Source: Caulobacteraceae bacterium | GTDB lineage: Bacteria; Pseudomonadota; Alphaproteobacteria; Caulobacterales; Caulobacteraceae | Direction: 5' to 3' | Length of the DNA stretch: 64,000 bases | Assembly: GCA_030446805.1 (NCBI GenBank) | Contig: JAUJMO010000001.1 | Span: forward strand, 1,400,980-1,464,979 | Notes under the pieces: model-generated | The model's database searches: none | Told to the model about the DNA's origin: nothing | What the model saw: only the letters and a program-made list of their open reading frames with translations | Part shown: piece by piece, positions 8,984 through 19,431 of the stretch | Numbering within the stretch: position 1 is the stretch's first letter | Layout of the letters: every line of letters begins with the position of its first letter | Translations under genes and position numbers: made by a program

Positions 8984-9184
8984 ATGCCCAAACTGAAGAC
9001 CAAGTCAGGCGCGAAGAAGCGCTTCAAAATGACCGCGCTCGGGCGCATCAAGGCCGGGGTGATCGGCAAGCGCCACCGCCTGATCAGCCACAACGCCAAG
9101 TACATCCGCCAGAAGCGCGGCACCCAGATCATCGCCCGGTCCGACCAGGACATGATCAAGTCCTACATGCCGTACGGGAGCTGA
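8984..9184 (+). CDS. rpmI: 50S ribosomal protein L35
   Basis: 66 residues beginning [15 protein letters not shown], the universal L35 start, with the conserved [11 protein letters not shown]...RQKRG segment. The ATG at 8984 is chosen over an upstream in-frame ATG at 8930 because L35 is always about 65 residues. L35 is a basic protein of the 50S subunit. It is followed by rplT after 4 bases, in the standard infC/rpmI/rplT/pheS/pheT order, though infC is about 5 kb upstream here, separated by unrelated genes. Confidence 0.97.
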   Translation: MPKLKTKSGAKKRFKMTALGRIKAGVIGKRHRLISHNAKYIRQKRGTQIIARSDQDMIKSYMPYGS

Positions 9185-9188
9185 TCGA

Positions 9189-9563
9189 ATGGCCCGCGTG
9201 AAACGGGGCGTCACCAGCCACGCCCGCCACAAGAAGGTGCTGGAGCAAGCCAAGGGCTTCTACGGCCGCCGCAAGAACACCATCCGCGTCGCCAAACAGG
9301 CGGTCGACAAGGCCGGCCAGTACGCCTACCGCGACCGCAAGGTGCGCAAGCGCAACTTCCGCTCGCTGTGGATCCAGCGGATCAACGCCGCGGCCCGCCA
9401 GGAGGGCTTCACCTACAGCCAGTTCATCCATGGGCTGGAGCTCGCCGGCGTCGACATCGACCGCAAGGTCCTGGCCGACCTGGCGGGTCAGGAGCCGGCG
9501 GCCTTTACGGCGATCGCGACCCAGGTGCGCACCGCCCTGCAGAACAACACCGTCGCGGCCTAG
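9189..9563 (+). CDS. rplT: 50S ribosomal protein L20
   Basis: 124 residues starting [24 protein letters not shown], with [24 protein letters not shown] and [25 protein letters not shown]20 binds 23S rRNA early in 50S assembly and in other bacteria represses its own operon. Slightly longer than the usual 117-118 because of a short C-terminal tail ([11 protein letters not shown]). Translationally close to rpmI. Confidence 0.97.
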   Translation: MARVKRGVTSHARHKKVLEQAKGFYGRRKNTIRVAKQAVDKAGQYAYRDRKVRKRNFRSLWIQRINAAARQEGFTYSQFIHGLELAGVDIDRKVLADLAGQEPAAFTAIATQVRTALQNNTVAA

Positions 9564-9574
9564 GCTCTCCACGG

Positions 9575-9695
9575 CTCATCCCCGCGCAAGCGGGAATTCC
9601 CGCAAGCGGGGACCCGGCCTACGGTTGAGCGCTTCCGCCGGCGGCTTCGGCCGTGAAACGCCTGGGTTCCCGCGGCCGCGGGAACCAGCGGAAAT
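9575..9695. repeat. palindromic extragenic sequences between rplT and pheS
   Basis: The 136-base gap holds two dyads: one around 9579-9614 (CCCCGCGCAAGCGGG with its inverse CCCGCAAGCGGGG) and one at 9664-9685 (GGTTCCCGCGGCCGCGGGAACC-type palindrome). Neither is followed by a T-run. They may weaken read-through or stabilise the ribosomal-protein mRNA end; this is inference. Confidence 0.5.
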
Positions 9696-9699
9696 TCCC

Positions 9700-10770
9700 A
9701 TGGACCTACAGGCCCTCGAGACCGATCTCCTATCCCGGATCGCCCAGGCGCCCGACCCCGCCACGCTGGAGTCGGTGCGCCTGACGGCGCTGGGCAAGAC
9801 CGGCTCCATTTCGCAACTTTTGAAGTCGCTGGGCGCCATGTCGCCCGAGGAACGGCGGGTGCGCGGCCCGGAGATCAACGGCCTGCGCGACCGCATCCAG
9901 ACGGCGCTGGCCGCCCGCCGCGACGGGCTCGAAGCCGCCGCCCTCGATGCGCGGCTGGCCTCCGAGCGCGTGGACCTGACCCTTCCCGCCCCGCCCCGCC
10001 GTCGCGGCTCGGTCCACCCGACGATGCAGGTGATGGACGAGCTGATCGCCGTCTTCGCCGAGATGGGCTTCGCCGTGGCCGAAGGTCCGGACATCGAGGA
10101 CGACTGGCACAACTTCAGCGCACTGAACTTCCCGCCGGATCACCCGGCGCGCGACACCCACGACACCTTCTTCCTGAACCCCGACGCCGACGGCGTGGCC
10201 AGGCTGCTGCGCACCCACACCAGCCCGGTTCAGGTCCGCACCATGCAGAAGGAGGGCGCGCCCGTGCGCATCATCGCGCCCGGCCGCGTCTACCGTAAGG
10301 ATTACGATCAGACCCACGTGCCGGTGTTCCACCAGATCGAAGGCCTGGTGGTGGACCGCGGCATCCACATGGGCCACCTCAAGTGGACCCTGGAGACCTT
10401 CATCGCGCGCTTCTTCGAGACGGACGCGGTGACCACCCGCTTCCGCCCCCACCACTTCCCCTTCACCGAGCCCTCGGCCGAGCTGGACGTGCAGTACGAG
10501 CGCGTCGAGGGCGGCATCCAGATCGGGCGCGGAACTCGCTGGCTGGAGATCCTGGGCTGCGGCATGGTCCACCCCAAGGTGCTGGCCAACTGCGGCATCG
10601 ATCCCGACGCGTTCCAGGGCTTCGCCTGGGGGATGGGCGTCGATCGCCTCGCCATGCTGAAGTACGGCATCCCCGACGTCCGCGACATGTTCGCCGCCGA
10701 CCCCCGCTGGCTGGCGCACTACGGCTTCTCGCCGTTCGCGGCGCCCAATCCGGCGTCCGGACTGAGCTGA
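9700..10770 (+). CDS. pheS: phenylalanine-tRNA ligase alpha subunit
   Basis: 356 residues. The N-terminal coiled-coil tRNA-binding region precedes the class II catalytic core: motif 1 region ([19 protein letters not shown]), [15 protein letters not shown], motif 2 region [20 protein letters not shown], and motif 3 [22 protein letters not shown]. It charges tRNA-Phe as an alpha2-beta2 enzyme with pheT. The ATG at 9700 ([14 protein letters not shown]) is chosen; the longer frame from 9430 overlaps rplT and is spurious. One ORF separates it from pheT. Confidence 0.96.
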   Translation: MDLQALETDLLSRIAQAPDPATLESVRLTALGKTGSISQLLKSLGAMSPEERRVRGPEINGLRDRIQTALAARRDGLEAAALDARLASERVDLTLPAPPRRRGSVHPTMQVMDELIAVFAEMGFAVAEGPDIEDDWHNFSALNFPPDHPARDTHDTFFLNPDADGVARLLRTHTSPVQVRTMQKEGAPVRIIAPGRVYRKDYDQTHVPVFHQIEGLVVDRGIHMGHLKWTLETFIARFFETDAVTTRFRPHHFPFTEPSAELDVQYERVEGGIQIGRGTRWLEILGCGMVHPKVLANCGIDPDAFQGFAWGMGVDRLAMLKYGIPDVRDMFAADPRWLAHYGFSPFAAPNPASGLS

Positions 10771-10781
10771 GAACGCCCGCC

Positions 10782-11171
10782 ATGATCAACCGTGAAATCC
10801 GGACCACGGCCACGGACCTGCGCGCGCCCCGCTTCCAGGACCAGGAGGTCTGGCTCCCGGCCCTGATGATGGCTGCGCTCCAGGCGGGAGAGCGCGTGAT
10901 CACGGGCCGCAGCTTCAGCAACTGCCTGCTGCACGGACCCGCGGTCCTCCTGGCGGCGGGAGGCAACACCATGAACGCCTGCAACCTGGGCTTCACGGGC
11001 GGGGACACGCGGAACCTGCTCCTGCGCCCCCTCTCCCCCACAGGCGTGATCGGGGCGATCCCCTTTGTCGACTGTCGCTTCGAATGGTGCGACTTCGACG
11101 CGGTGGGCTTCACGGGCAATGAGGCCTTCCTCGCCTCCATTCTGGGCGTACCGGAGGGCGAAGTCGGATGA
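10782..11171 (+). CDS. uncharacterised protein inserted between pheS and pheT
   Basis: 129 residues, family not recognised. It starts 11 bases after pheS and its TGA overlaps the pheT ATG (ATGA), so it is co-translated with pheT. The sequence has a central hydrophobic stretch and a C-terminal part with a CNLGF...CRFEWCDF pattern that resembles a few turns of pentapeptide-like (A-D/N-L-x-x) beta-helix, as [16 protein letters not shown] suggests. No signal peptide. Its conserved-looking frame and tight coupling argue that it is expressed; a link to tRNA charging is only positional. Confidence 0.75.
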   Translation: MINREIRTTATDLRAPRFQDQEVWLPALMMAALQAGERVITGRSFSNCLLHGPAVLLAAGGNTMNACNLGFTGGDTRNLLLRPLSPTGVIGAIPFVDCRFEWCDFDAVGFTGNEAFLASILGVPEGEVG

Positions 11172-13618
11172 AGTTCACCCCCTCCTGGCTGCGCGACCAC
11201 CTCCAAACCACCGCCTCCACGACGGAGATCGCCGAGGCCATGACCATGGCTGGGCTGGAGGTCGAGTCCGTCGAGGACCCGTCCGCCAAACTGGCCCCCT
11301 TCACCGCCGCGCGGATCGTCGAGGCCGTGCAGCATCCCAACGCCGACCGCCTGCGCGTCTGTCAGGTCGACACCGTCCAGGGCCGGCTGGAGATCGTCTG
11401 CGGCGCCCCGAACGCGCGCGCCGGCCTGGTCACCGTCTTCGCCCCGGTCGGGACCTACATCCCGGGTACGGGGATCACGCTGGAGCCCCGCCCCGTCCGC
11501 GGCGTGGTCTCCAACGGCATGCTCTGCTCCGCCGCCGAGCTGGAGGTATCCGCGGAGTCGGACGGCATCGTCGAGCTCGACCCGGCGCTGGATGTCGGCA
11601 CGCCGGCCGCCGCCATCTTCGGCGCCGAGCCGGTGATCGATTTCGAGGTCACCCCCAACCGCCCGGACTGGCTGGGCGTCCAGGGGATCGCGCGGGACCT
11701 GGCCGCGGCCGGCCTGGGCCGCTTCACGGACCGCCAGCCCGAGCGGGTCGCCGGCCGCTTTCCCTGCCCGATCAGCGTGCGCATCGAGGCGCCCGAGCTC
11801 TGCCCCGTTTTCGCCGGCCGCCTGATCCGGGGCGTCCGCAACGGCCCCTCCCCCGACTGGCTCCAGGCCCGCCTCAAGGCGGTCGGCCTCAAGCCCATCA
11901 GCGCTCTGGTGGACGTCACCCAGTATCTCACCTTCGACCGCGCCCGGCCGCTGCACGTCTATGACGCGGGCAAGCTGGTCGGGACCACGGTGATCGCGCG
12001 CGCCGGCAAGCCCGCGCCGACGCCCGCGGCGGACGACCACTTCGACGCGACGCGGTCGCCCGAGCACGCCGACGAACAGCTGATCGCGCTGGACGGCCGC
12101 ACCTATGACCTGACCGAGGCCATGTGCGTCATCGCCGACGCCCACGGCTCCCGGCCCATAGGCCTGGGCGGCGTGATGGGCGGGGCCAGCACCGGCTGCG
12201 ACGAGACCACGACGGACGTCTTCATCGAGAGCGCCTGGTTCGCCCCTATCGCCACCGCCCGCACCGGCCGCACCCTGGGCGTCAGCTCCGACGCCCAGTA
12301 CCGCTTCGCCCGAGGCGTGGACCCCGGCTCCGTTCTTCCCGGCCTGGAGCTCGCCACCGCGCTGATCCTGGAGCTCTGCGGCGGCGAGCCCTCCGAGATC
12401 ACCGTGGCCGGCGCCCCGCCCGAGGCCCCCGAAGCCTTCCCGTTCGACCCGGCCTATGTCGAGCGCCTGAGCGGGTTGTCCATCCCGCGCGCCCGCACCC
12501 TGGAGATCCTGACCGCGCTGGGCTTCGACCTGGAGGACGCGGGTGCGGCCGTCCGCGTTCAGCCGCCCAGCTGGCGCCGCGACGTCGAGGGCAAGGCCGA
12601 CCTGGTCGAGGAGGTCGCCCGCATTCAGGGCTACGGCGCCCTGCCCTCCACGCCCCTGCCGCCGGCCGAGCCCCGCCCCGGCGGCGTCCTCACCCCCCTG
12701 CAGGCCCGCGCGCGCACCGCTCGCCGGGCGCTGGCGGCCGCCGGCTACCAGGAGGCGGTCACCTGGTCGTTCACCGCGCGCGACACGGCGCGGCTGTTCG
12801 AGGGCGGGGAGGACGCGCTGGTCGTGGCCAATCCGATCGCCTCGGACCTGGACTGCATGCGCCCCAGCGCCCTGCCCAATCTGATCGAGGCGGCCGGCCG
12901 CAGCGCGGCGCGCGGCTTCCCCGACTTGGCGCTGTTCGAGATCGGCCCGCTCTATCTGGACGCCACGCCTGGGGGTCAGAAGCTCGCGGCCACCGCCGTC
13001 CTCGCCCCCCATCCCCCCCGGCGCTGGGACGGCGGAACGGAAGACGCGCTGTTCAGCCTCAAGGCCGACCTCCAGGCCCTGCTGCTCGAGCTGGGCGCAC
13101 CAACGGCCTCGCTGCAGGTCGTTCAGGGGGAGGCCTCTAGCTGGTGGCATCCGGGCCGCAGCGCCTCGATCAAGCTTGGCCCCAAGGTGACCCTGGCCGA
13201 GTTCGGCGAACTGCACCCGCGCGTGCTCAAGGCGCTGGACGTCTCCGGCCCGCTCTACGGCTTCGAGCTCTTGCTGGGCGCCATCCCCGAACCGCGCCGC
13301 AGCCGCGGCAAGACCCGCCCCCCGCCGGCCCTGTCCCCGCTTCAGCCGCTCACCCGCGACTTCGCCTTTGTGGTCTCCGCCGACCGCCCCGCCGGCGATC
13401 TGGTCCGCGCCGCCGCCTCGGCCGACAAGGCCCTGATCAGCGACGTGCGGGTGTTCGACGTCTACCGGGGCCCTGGCGTCCCGGAAGGGTCCAAGTCCGT
13501 CGCCCTGCAGGTCACCCTGCAACCCCGCGACAAGACCCTGACGGACGCGGAGATCGAAGCCTTGTCGGCCCGGATCGTCGCCGCGGCCGCGAAGCTCGGA
13601 GCCGAGCTCAGGCGCTGA
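11168..13618 (+). CDS. pheT: phenylalanine-tRNA ligase beta subunit
   Basis: 816 residues, normal length. Domain order: N-terminal [16 protein letters not shown]-like tRNA-binding domain (about 40-150, with VCGAPNAR), B3/B4 editing domain (about 210-395, GGVMGG), B5 domain (about 400-475), catalytic-like core, and C-terminal FDX-ACB anticodon-binding domain (residues ~720-816, [19 protein letters not shown]). Together with PheS it aminoacylates tRNA-Phe and edits Tyr-tRNA-Phe. Its start codon overlaps the stop of the preceding unknown ORF. Confidence 0.96.
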   Translation: MKFTPSWLRDHLQTTASTTEIAEAMTMAGLEVESVEDPSAKLAPFTAARIVEAVQHPNADRLRVCQVDTVQGRLEIVCGAPNARAGLVTVFAPVGTYIPGTGITLEPRPVRGVVSNGMLCSAAELEVSAESDGIVELDPALDVGTPAAAIFGAEPVIDFEVTPNRPDWLGVQGIARDLAAAGLGRFTDRQPERVAGRFPCPISVRIEAPELCPVFAGRLIRGVRNGPSPDWLQARLKAVGLKPISALVDVTQYLTFDRARPLHVYDAGKLVGTTVIARAGKPAPTPAADDHFDATRSPEHADEQLIALDGRTYDLTEAMCVIADAHGSRPIGLGGVMGGASTGCDETTTDVFIESAWFAPIATARTGRTLGVSSDAQYRFARGVDPGSVLPGLELATALILELCGGEPSEITVAGAPPEAPEAFPFDPAYVERLSGLSIPRARTLEILTALGFDLEDAGAAVRVQPPSWRRDVEGKADLVEEVARIQGYGALPSTPLPPAEPRPGGVLTPLQARARTARRALAAAGYQEAVTWSFTARDTARLFEGGEDALVVANPIASDLDCMRPSALPNLIEAAGRSAARGFPDLALFEIGPLYLDATPGGQKLAATAVLAPHPPRRWDGGTEDALFSLKADLQALLLELGAPTASLQVVQGEASSWWHPGRSASIKLGPKVTLAEFGELHPRVLKALDVSGPLYGFELLLGAIPEPRRSRGKTRPPPALSPLQPLTRDFAFVVSADRPAGDLVRAAASADKALISDVRVFDVYRGPGVPEGSKSVALQVTLQPRDKTLTDAEIEALSARIVAAAAKLGAELRR

Positions 13619-13663
13619 CGCGCCGGGGGGAGCGGCATCGGTCTTGCTGCGTTAAGGTTCGTC

Positions 13664-14068
13664 ATGCCCACGCCCCCTGCTCTTCGCGCCGCAGCCGCCA
13701 TCGCCCTGCTGTTGCTGGCCGCCGCCTGCCAGAGCAATCCCAAACAGGTGGTGCTGAACCTCGACACCACCGACCCCCGCTGGCAGAGCCGCCGCTGCAT
13801 GGCCCATCGCAGGGCCGCGGCCGACTACAATGACGGCGAGCGCACCCGTGCGGTGGTGGGCCTGGCCGACTACGCGGCGCCCTTTGTCGGCACCGCCGCC
13901 TCCAGCCTGCTGAGCTGGGGCAAGGATCCCCAGCGCGCCGCCCTTAACGAGCGCATCCAGCGCGACTGCGTGACCCCCGCGCGCGTCGTGCGCCGCAGCT
14001 ATGTCGCCAACGGCCGCGAGGTGAACTACCGGGCCAAACCCTACGGCCGCCGCCCCGTCCGGCGCTAG
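13664..14068 (+). CDS. small lipoprotein of unknown function
   Basis: 134 residues. A hydrophobic leader ends in LLLLAAAC, a clean lipobox, so the mature protein is probably lipid-anchored at Cys22. The rest is polar, with WQSRRCMAHRRAAADYNDGE and two further cysteines (CMAHR, DCVTPAR) and a basic C-terminus. It follows pheT by 45 bases but may have its own promoter. I do not recognise the family. Confidence 0.7.
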   Translation: MPTPPALRAAAAIALLLLAAACQSNPKQVVLNLDTTDPRWQSRRCMAHRRAAADYNDGERTRAVVGLADYAAPFVGTAASSLLSWGKDPQRAALNERIQRDCVTPARVVRRSYVANGREVNYRAKPYGRRPVRR

Positions 14069-14122
14069 CCGAGGCGGGCGCGCGCCCGCTCAGCCGGAGC
14101 TCGCGCTCCGCCCCCTGTCCCG

Positions 14123-14248
14123 CTCTCCCCGGCGAAAGCCGGGGACCACGGCGCCCATCGAGCCTCAGCCCGAGGGATTGGAACCCGCGGATCGGGACAC
14201 TTGAGCCCGTCGTGGCCGCCCCTGGACCCCGGCTTTCGCCGGGGAGAG
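14123..14248. repeat. extragenic inverted-pair element, copy 1
   Basis: Two copies in opposite orientation of a palindromic core (CCCCGGCGAAAGCCGGGG, each preceded or followed by CTCT/AGAG) bound a 126-base unit. Each core is itself a hairpin with a GAAA tetraloop, and the two cores can also pair with each other. Four similar units occur elsewhere in the window (14332, 32912, 48898, 58840). No gene within. Confidence 0.85.
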
Positions 14249-14331
14249 CGGAAGTAAGGTATGGCGCCTCGTGTCCCTGAGGTCGGCCTAACCGCAGCAA
14301 CTCGCCTGGCGCGCCCAGCCTCCCAATCCCG

Positions 14332-14457
14332 CTCTCCCCGGCGGAAGCCGGGGCCCACCGCGCCCCCGCACCTCAGCCGAAGGTGATCGAGCCCGTCCGC
14401 TGTCCAGACCCTCCGGTCCGCGCCCGCGGCCTGGACCCCGGCTTTCGCCGGGGAGAG
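14332..14457. repeat. extragenic inverted-pair element, copy 2
   Basis: Same organisation as copy 1 and exactly the same length (126 bases), with GCGGAAGC in the left core in place of GCGAAAGC. It lies just after the 3' end of the minus-strand eipA gene, so the pair of units fills the whole convergent gap between the lipoprotein gene and eipA (14069-14471), which has no other content I can see. Confidence 0.85.
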
Positions 14458-14471
14458 CGGAAGGCTCCCCC

Positions 14472-15101
14472 TCAGAAAGGCAGCAGGTTGCGCTGGCGGC
14501 TGTAGACCAGGTAGCCGACGTTGGCCCCCAGGCGCAGGCCCAGGCCGGCGCGGATGGGCGCCAGGGTCACGCCCTCGGCCTGCTGATAGTTCACGCCCAG
14601 GCCGCCCACGAGATAGGCCGAGCCCTCCACCCCGGGGTAGCGGCGGAACAGGTCCTCCGGCCGCTGCAGCCCATAAACCAGGGTGAACACCCGCGCGGCG
14701 TTGCCGCCGAAGTCCCAGCCCACGGTCGGCCCCTGCCAGAACACCTCCTGCTGGGTCGCGGGCTGCTTCATGTACAGAACGCCCCGGCCGTAGCGCAGGC
14801 CCACCGCAAAGGCGCCCGAGCCCTCCTGGCCGGCGATATAGGCCGTGGGCCGGCGGCCGTTCTGTTCATTGGCCACGCGCTCGATGGTGGCCCCGATGGC
14901 CTCGGCGGTGACGCCCAGGAAGTTGGATCCGGCCTGGGCCAGCTCGTCAGGGCTGTACTCCGGCGCTCGGCCCGGAGGCGGCGCCCCCGCTGCGGTGCCC
15001 TCCACCGGATAGTTGGGCTGGCTGGTCCCGGGCCCCGTGCTGGCGCAGGCCGACAGCCCTCCGGCGGCCAGGCCGCCCACGATCAGTTTACGACGGTCCA
15101 T
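14472..15101 (-). CDS. DUF1134 (EipA-like) envelope lipoprotein
   Basis: 209 residues. The leader [21 protein letters not shown] ends in a lipobox (LSAC). The body has the DUF1134 signatures [47 protein letters not shown], and [24 protein letters not shown], then [19 protein letters not shown]1134 proteins, including EipA of Brucella, sit in the envelope and support cell-envelope integrity; family members adopt a small beta-barrel. The ATG at 15101 gives the signal; longer frames run antisense through lepA and are spurious. Divergent from lepA with a 117-base gap. Confidence 0.85.
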   Translation of the reverse strand: MDRRKLIVGGLAAGGLSACASTGPGTSQPNYPVEGTAAGAPPPGRAPEYSPDELAQAGSNFLGVTAEAIGATIERVANEQNGRRPTAYIAGQEGSGAFAVGLRYGRGVLYMKQPATQQEVFWQGPTVGWDFGGNAARVFTLVYGLQRPEDLFRRYPGVEGSAYLVGGLGVNYQQAEGVTLAPIRAGLGLRLGANVGYLVYSRQRNLLPF

Positions 15102-15218
15102 CCGCGCTCTCCCCGAATCGTCCCCCGATTCGAAACCTGCGCCCAAGCTCCGCCCGATTTGCGGCCCGCTCAAGGCAGGGCGGTCGCCGAGCCCGGTCCG
15201 CCCTGCTACATGCCGCCC

Positions 15219-17033
15219 ATGGCTGAACTCACCACCCCGCTCGAGCGTATCCGGAACTTCTCCATCGTCGCCCACATCGACCACGGCAAGTCGACCCTGT
15301 CCGACCGCCTGATCCAGACCACCGGCGGGCTGACCCAGCGGGAGATGAAGGAGCAGGTGCTCGACTCCATGGAGATCGAGCGCGAGCGCGGCATCACCAT
15401 CAAGGCCCAGACCGTGCGGCTGCACTACCGCGCGCGCGACGGGCAGGACTACGTCCTCAACCTGATGGACACGCCCGGGCACGTGGACTTCGCCTATGAG
15501 GTCAGCCGCTCGCTGGCCGCCTGCGAGGGGTCCATCCTGGTGGTGGACGCGAGCCAAGGGGTTGAGGCCCAGACCCTGGCCAATGTCTATCAGGCCATCG
15601 AAGCCAACAACGAGATCGTTCCGGTCCTGAACAAGATCGACCTGCCGGCCGCCGAGCCCGAGCGGGTGCGCACCCAGATCGAGGACGTGATCGGCATTGA
15701 CGCCTCCGACGCCGTGCTGTGCAGCGCCAAGTCGGGCCTCGGCATCGAGGACGTGCTGGAGGCGGTGGTCACGCGGCTGCCCCCGCCCAAGGGCGACGAA
15801 GCCGCCCCGCTCAAGGCGCTGCTGGTCGACGCCTGGTATGACCCCTACCTCGGCGTGGTGGTGCTGGTGCGGGTGTTCGACGGGCGCCTCCGCGCCGGCC
15901 AGCGCGTGCGCATGATCAATGCCGGCGCCGCCTATCAGATCGACCGCATCGGCTATTTCACCCCGGCGCGGACCGAGGTCGAAAGCCTGGGGCCGGGCGA
16001 GATCGGCTTCATCACCGCCCAGATCAAGGAAGTGGCCCACGCCGCGGTGGGCGACACCATCACCGACGAACGGCGCCCCGCGCTGCAGGCCCTGCCCGGC
16101 TTCAAGGAGGTGCAGCCGGTGGTCTTCTGCGGCCTCTTCCCCGTGGACGCCGCCGATTTCGAGGACCTGCGCGCGGCCATCGGCCGGCTCAAGCTGAACG
16201 ACGCCTCCTTCAGCTATGAGATGGAGACCTCCGCGGCGCTGGGTTTCGGCTTCCGTTGCGGTTTTCTGGGATTGCTCCACCTGGAGATCATCCAGGAGCG
16301 GCTCTCCCGCGAGTTCGACCTGGACCTGATCGCGACCGCGCCCTCCGTCGTCTACCACATCAACAAGATCGACGGCTCGACGATGGAGCTGCACAACCCC
16401 GCCGACATGCCGGACCCGACCTATATCGAGTCCATCGAGGAGCCCTGGATCAAGGCCACCATCCTCACGCCCGACGACTATCTCGGCGCGGTGATCAAGC
16501 TCTGCCAGGACCGGCGCGGCCAGCAGCGCGAGCTGTCCTATGTCGGCGCCCGCGCCATGATCGTCTACGACCTGCCGCTGAACGAGGTGGTGTTCGACTT
16601 CTACGACCGGCTGAAGTCGATCAGCAAAGGCTACGCCTCCTTCGACTACCAGATCGAGGGCTACCGCGCCGAGCATCTGGTCAAGATGCAGATCCTGGTC
16701 AACGCCGAGCCGGTCGACGCCCTGTCCATGCTGGTCCACCGCGACCGCGCCGAACAGCGCGGCCGCGTCATGGTCGAAAAGATGAAGGAACTCATCCCGC
16801 CCCACCTCTTCCAGATCCCCATCCAGGCGGCCATCGGCGGCCGCATCATCGCCCGCGAGACCGTGCGCGCGCTGAGGAAGGACGTGACCGCCAAGTGCTA
16901 CGGCGGCGACATCAGCCGCAAGCGCAAGCTGCTGGACAAGCAGAAGGAGGGCAAGAAGCGGATGCGCCAGTTCGGGAAGGTGGAGATCCCGCAGGAGGCG
17001 TTCATCGCGGCGTTGAAGATGGATGCGGATTAG
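15219..17033 (+). CDS. lepA: elongation factor 4 (LepA)
   Basis: 604 residues, standard length. GTPase motifs: AHIDHGKST (P-loop, residues 18-26), ERGITIKAQ (G2), DTPGH (G3), NKIDLP (G4), SAKSGLG (G5). The C-terminal LepA-specific domain ends with [35 protein letters not shown]4 is a ribosome-associated GTPase that promotes back-translocation or helps 30S biogenesis. An alternative in-frame ATG at 15210 adds three residues (MPP); the 15219 ATG matches the usual MxxLTTP-like start. The accessory segment begins directly after this gene. Confidence 0.96.
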   Translation: MAELTTPLERIRNFSIVAHIDHGKSTLSDRLIQTTGGLTQREMKEQVLDSMEIERERGITIKAQTVRLHYRARDGQDYVLNLMDTPGHVDFAYEVSRSLAACEGSILVVDASQGVEAQTLANVYQAIEANNEIVPVLNKIDLPAAEPERVRTQIEDVIGIDASDAVLCSAKSGLGIEDVLEAVVTRLPPPKGDEAAPLKALLVDAWYDPYLGVVVLVRVFDGRLRAGQRVRMINAGAAYQIDRIGYFTPARTEVESLGPGEIGFITAQIKEVAHAAVGDTITDERRPALQALPGFKEVQPVVFCGLFPVDAADFEDLRAAIGRLKLNDASFSYEMETSAALGFGFRCGFLGLLHLEIIQERLSREFDLDLIATAPSVVYHINKIDGSTMELHNPADMPDPTYIESIEEPWIKATILTPDDYLGAVIKLCQDRRGQQRELSYVGARAMIVYDLPLNEVVFDFYDRLKSISKGYASFDYQIEGYRAEHLVKMQILVNAEPVDALSMLVHRDRAEQRGRVMVEKMKELIPPHLFQIPIQAAIGGRIIARETVRALRKDVTAKCYGGDISRKRKLLDKQKEGKKRMRQFGKVEIPQEAFIAALKMDAD

Positions 17034-17366
17034 GGGAGTTTACCCTTTTGGGGAAACTTGGCTTCCACCCCGCCCCGGCGAGCGCAGATGGGCCGCATAC
17101 CGCACACGGACCCTCTGCTAACACCGGTAGGCTGGCGTCATCCCGCACTCGCTGGGCGGGTGCCCTGTCAGTTGACGTATAGACGCCCCTCTCGAAATGC
17201 GCTTTCCTCAACGTGAGGTAGGAACGAGCCGGTCATGCTACGTAGGACGAAGTCATCTGGCCCGAGTTCCGACGAGCCACGCACACCGGTACGCGCTGTC
17301 TCGCACGCGGGTTGGTGTCCTAGTAGCAAATATCCGCTTTCCCTCCAGACCTGAGGCCGATTCGCC
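17034..17366. other. junction between core DNA and the low-GC block, no gene
   Basis: 333 bases without a supportable gene. Base composition falls visibly from the very GC-rich lepA to more balanced DNA from about 17150 onward. No tRNA, integrase or clear direct repeat marking an insertion site was found. The promoter for the following ATPase presumably lies here. Confidence 0.5.
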
Positions 17367-18986
17367 ATGTTCATTGGTCTTACGGCGCACAACTATCGAG
17401 CATTCCCTAAGGTAACTTTCGAGCCGAAGCATCTGACGTTCCTGCTCGGCCCCAACAATTCCGGGAAGAGCTCTCTGATTCAATTGCTCAAGATCCTCGC
17501 ACAGACCGCCGCGGCTTCGAGTAGAGGCGACAAGACCCAGTCGGCCCTTGCTCTTGGTGGGCCGTTCGCAACGGTGCTAGACGCCTCTGACCTTTTTCGG
17601 AGCGATTCTGAAGAAGTGATGCGACTCCAGATTCGCTCAACTGTAAGGCAGCCTCGCGACGACGAGACTAGGTACTACACCCTACTTGAGATCTTGGATT
17701 TCGCTGCCCGCATCGGCATCACATCGGATAAGCGAAATGTTCAGCAACATTCGCGGTCTATCCGACGACACTTGCAGTCCGGTGGAGGGAGGATTTCGGA
17801 AAGGTCGCTGATCAAGCTGATCCGAGATACATTTTCCGACATTTCTCCAGAAGAGGGGAAGCGACTCTTAGAGGTTGTTCAGGACTTCTACTTTCGGCAC
17901 CTGCGACCTCGCCGGAACCCGCATCAAATGAAGGATGAGGACGTTGCCAGAGAACTTAATGTGGTACGGGAACACTTGATTCAGGAAGTTCGCGTTGAGG
18001 AGTATTTCAGGCGTCAGTTGAACCTCAACGCCGTTTGCACGTTAGATGTCGCCTTATCTCTACAGGGAAAGAACATTAAACTTGATAGTGCGTCTCTCTA
18101 TATTGCATCAGAGGAGGTGTTCCGCGCTGAGCGCACAGGCTCCGGAGTCGAGGTCAGCGAGATCGGAGTATCTGATGAGGGCGAGGCAAGTCTCTCTCGG
18201 ATAGGCAGCGAGGGGCGCGTCAATCTGGACGGCAGCATATTTACGTTTCTGATCGAGGAAGCTCGACGACCACCGAGTACGAGAGTTGGCACAATCGTAG
18301 GGGAGATTAGGAGTTCAATTTCAGCTCTCAATCCCGTGTACGTGGGCCCATATCGTAGCAAGCCATCTTCAGTGTATGTCATTCCAGAGCATGGGGGTGC
18401 ATTAGACTATGTTTTCGATGTGGTTCGGCGGATATCTGAGGACGAGGATCGGACGCAGAGATTGAACGAAATCGCGCGCCAGTTTGGCTTTCACCTCAAT
18501 CTCCCTAAGCTGGTGGAGTCTGTTTACGCCCTATCAATCGGGAAGACTGCTGAATTGAGACACTTTCCTGCATCATCAGTTGGATTCGGACTTGTCCACC
18601 TCCTTCCCATTCTGGATGCACTTGCGTTTGCCTCTGACGGTCGCCTCATCGTGGTAGAACAACCCGAGGCACATCTACATCCGGAGCTTCATGCGAAGAT
18701 CGCTGACATGTTCATCAGCGTGGCAAAGACGTTCCCAAAATCTATTTTCGTTATCGAAACTCACAGCGATCACCTTCTGAGTAGGATTGGTCGCCGAATG
18801 AGGGACGCCAAGTTTGTCGTTCCCGAAGAGGTCGCAATTCTTTACGTTGATCAGAGCGAAGCCGGCCTTTCTAAGTTGAGTCAGCTTCGTATTGATGAAC
18901 GGGGCGACTTCCAGTGGCCACTTGGGTTCATCAGCTCGAAGCTCATGGATCAGGTAGGGCAACTGCCACCACCGCCTGGATTATAG
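17367..18986 (+). CDS. AAA-family ATPase, DUF3696-type (OLD/ABC-ATPase superfamily)
   Basis: 539 residues. Walker A is LGPNNSGKSS (Gly28-Ser36); the signature and Walker B lie far downstream (SSVGFGLVHLLPIL, then LIVVEQPEAHLHP with Glu431), and an H-loop follows in FVIETHSDHLLSRI. The insert of about 380 residues between Walker A and B is helical and lacks an SMC-length coiled coil. The C-terminus (ERGDFQWPLGFISSK) resembles the DUF3696 domain attached to such ATPases. No TOPRIM motif, so it is not a complete OLD nuclease. Such ATPases frequently occur in phage-defence operons with a separate effector. GC content is clearly lower than in lepA, which indicates horizontal transfer. Confidence 0.82.
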   Translation: MFIGLTAHNYRAFPKVTFEPKHLTFLLGPNNSGKSSLIQLLKILAQTAAASSRGDKTQSALALGGPFATVLDASDLFRSDSEEVMRLQIRSTVRQPRDDETRYYTLLEILDFAARIGITSDKRNVQQHSRSIRRHLQSGGGRISERSLIKLIRDTFSDISPEEGKRLLEVVQDFYFRHLRPRRNPHQMKDEDVARELNVVREHLIQEVRVEEYFRRQLNLNAVCTLDVALSLQGKNIKLDSASLYIASEEVFRAERTGSGVEVSEIGVSDEGEASLSRIGSEGRVNLDGSIFTFLIEEARRPPSTRVGTIVGEIRSSISALNPVYVGPYRSKPSSVYVIPEHGGALDYVFDVVRRISEDEDRTQRLNEIARQFGFHLNLPKLVESVYALSIGKTAELRHFPASSVGFGLVHLLPILDALAFASDGRLIVVEQPEAHLHPELHAKIADMFISVAKTFPKSIFVIETHSDHLLSRIGRRMRDAKFVVPEEVAILYVDQSEAGLSKLSQLRIDERGDFQWPLGFISSKLMDQVGQLPPPPGL

Positions 18987-19029
18987 TCGAGCGAGAAGAG
19001 CCCTGGACAATATTCTTATATCCCGCAGT

Positions 19030-19422
19030 ATGGTGGGTGAGGCATGCAAGAGCCTGCGAAATGCAGCTCTCATTCAGTACGCCTTAGCTATCGCAGTTGG
19101 ACCAAGGAGGAATCGCGCGATAATCTTTGACTCTCACCTCGGCCTCCTGGAGGAATACCTTGAAGAAGCTCTGTCCGCAGTATCATCCTGTGAGGAGGGA
19201 GCAACAAAGGTCACTGAGAACCTTCTTCTGCTGAAGGCCGCATTAGGAACTTGTGATCTAACAATGGCTGGTGCGGAGGTCGTTGATCACTGCAATTCGG
19301 ACTCTAGCCTGGAGAGATGGTGTCTCCTACTATCTACGTCGTCAGTAACCCACATAGCGACCTCGAGGTCTCTTGCAAGGGGCACGTCAATCTGTCGTAG
19401 TGGTTGGGACTTACTCACCTAG
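19030..19422 (+). CDS. unknown helical protein downstream of the ATPase
   Basis: 130 residues from the ATG at 19030, but that ATG has no visible Shine-Dalgarno and the frame is open upstream back past the ATPase stop, reading ...YSRARRALDNILISRS before it, so a non-ATG start near 18976-19018 is possible. Predicted to be mainly helical with cysteines; RNRAIIFDSHLGLLEEYLEEAL contains an Arg-x6-His spacing of the kind seen in HEPN nucleases, which is suggestive only. The C-terminal 50 residues have low-complexity Ser content and could follow a frameshift. Family not recognised. Same low-GC composition and strand as the ATPase, so likely one operon. Confidence 0.5.
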   Translation: MVGEACKSLRNAALIQYALAIAVGPRRNRAIIFDSHLGLLEEYLEEALSAVSSCEEGATKVTENLLLLKAALGTCDLTMAGAEVVDHCNSDSSLERWCLLLSTSSVTHIATSRSLARGTSICRSGWDLLT

Positions 19423-19431
19423 GAGAAGATA

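Noticed and set aside
9430-9699. Upstream in-frame extension of pheS (446 residues in total)
   Set aside because: It lies inside rplT and the palindromes; the normal pheS length and N-terminus start at 9700.
14472-16805. A 777-residue minus-strand ORF across lepA
   Set aside because: Only its last 209 residues are DUF1134; the rest is antisense to lepA.
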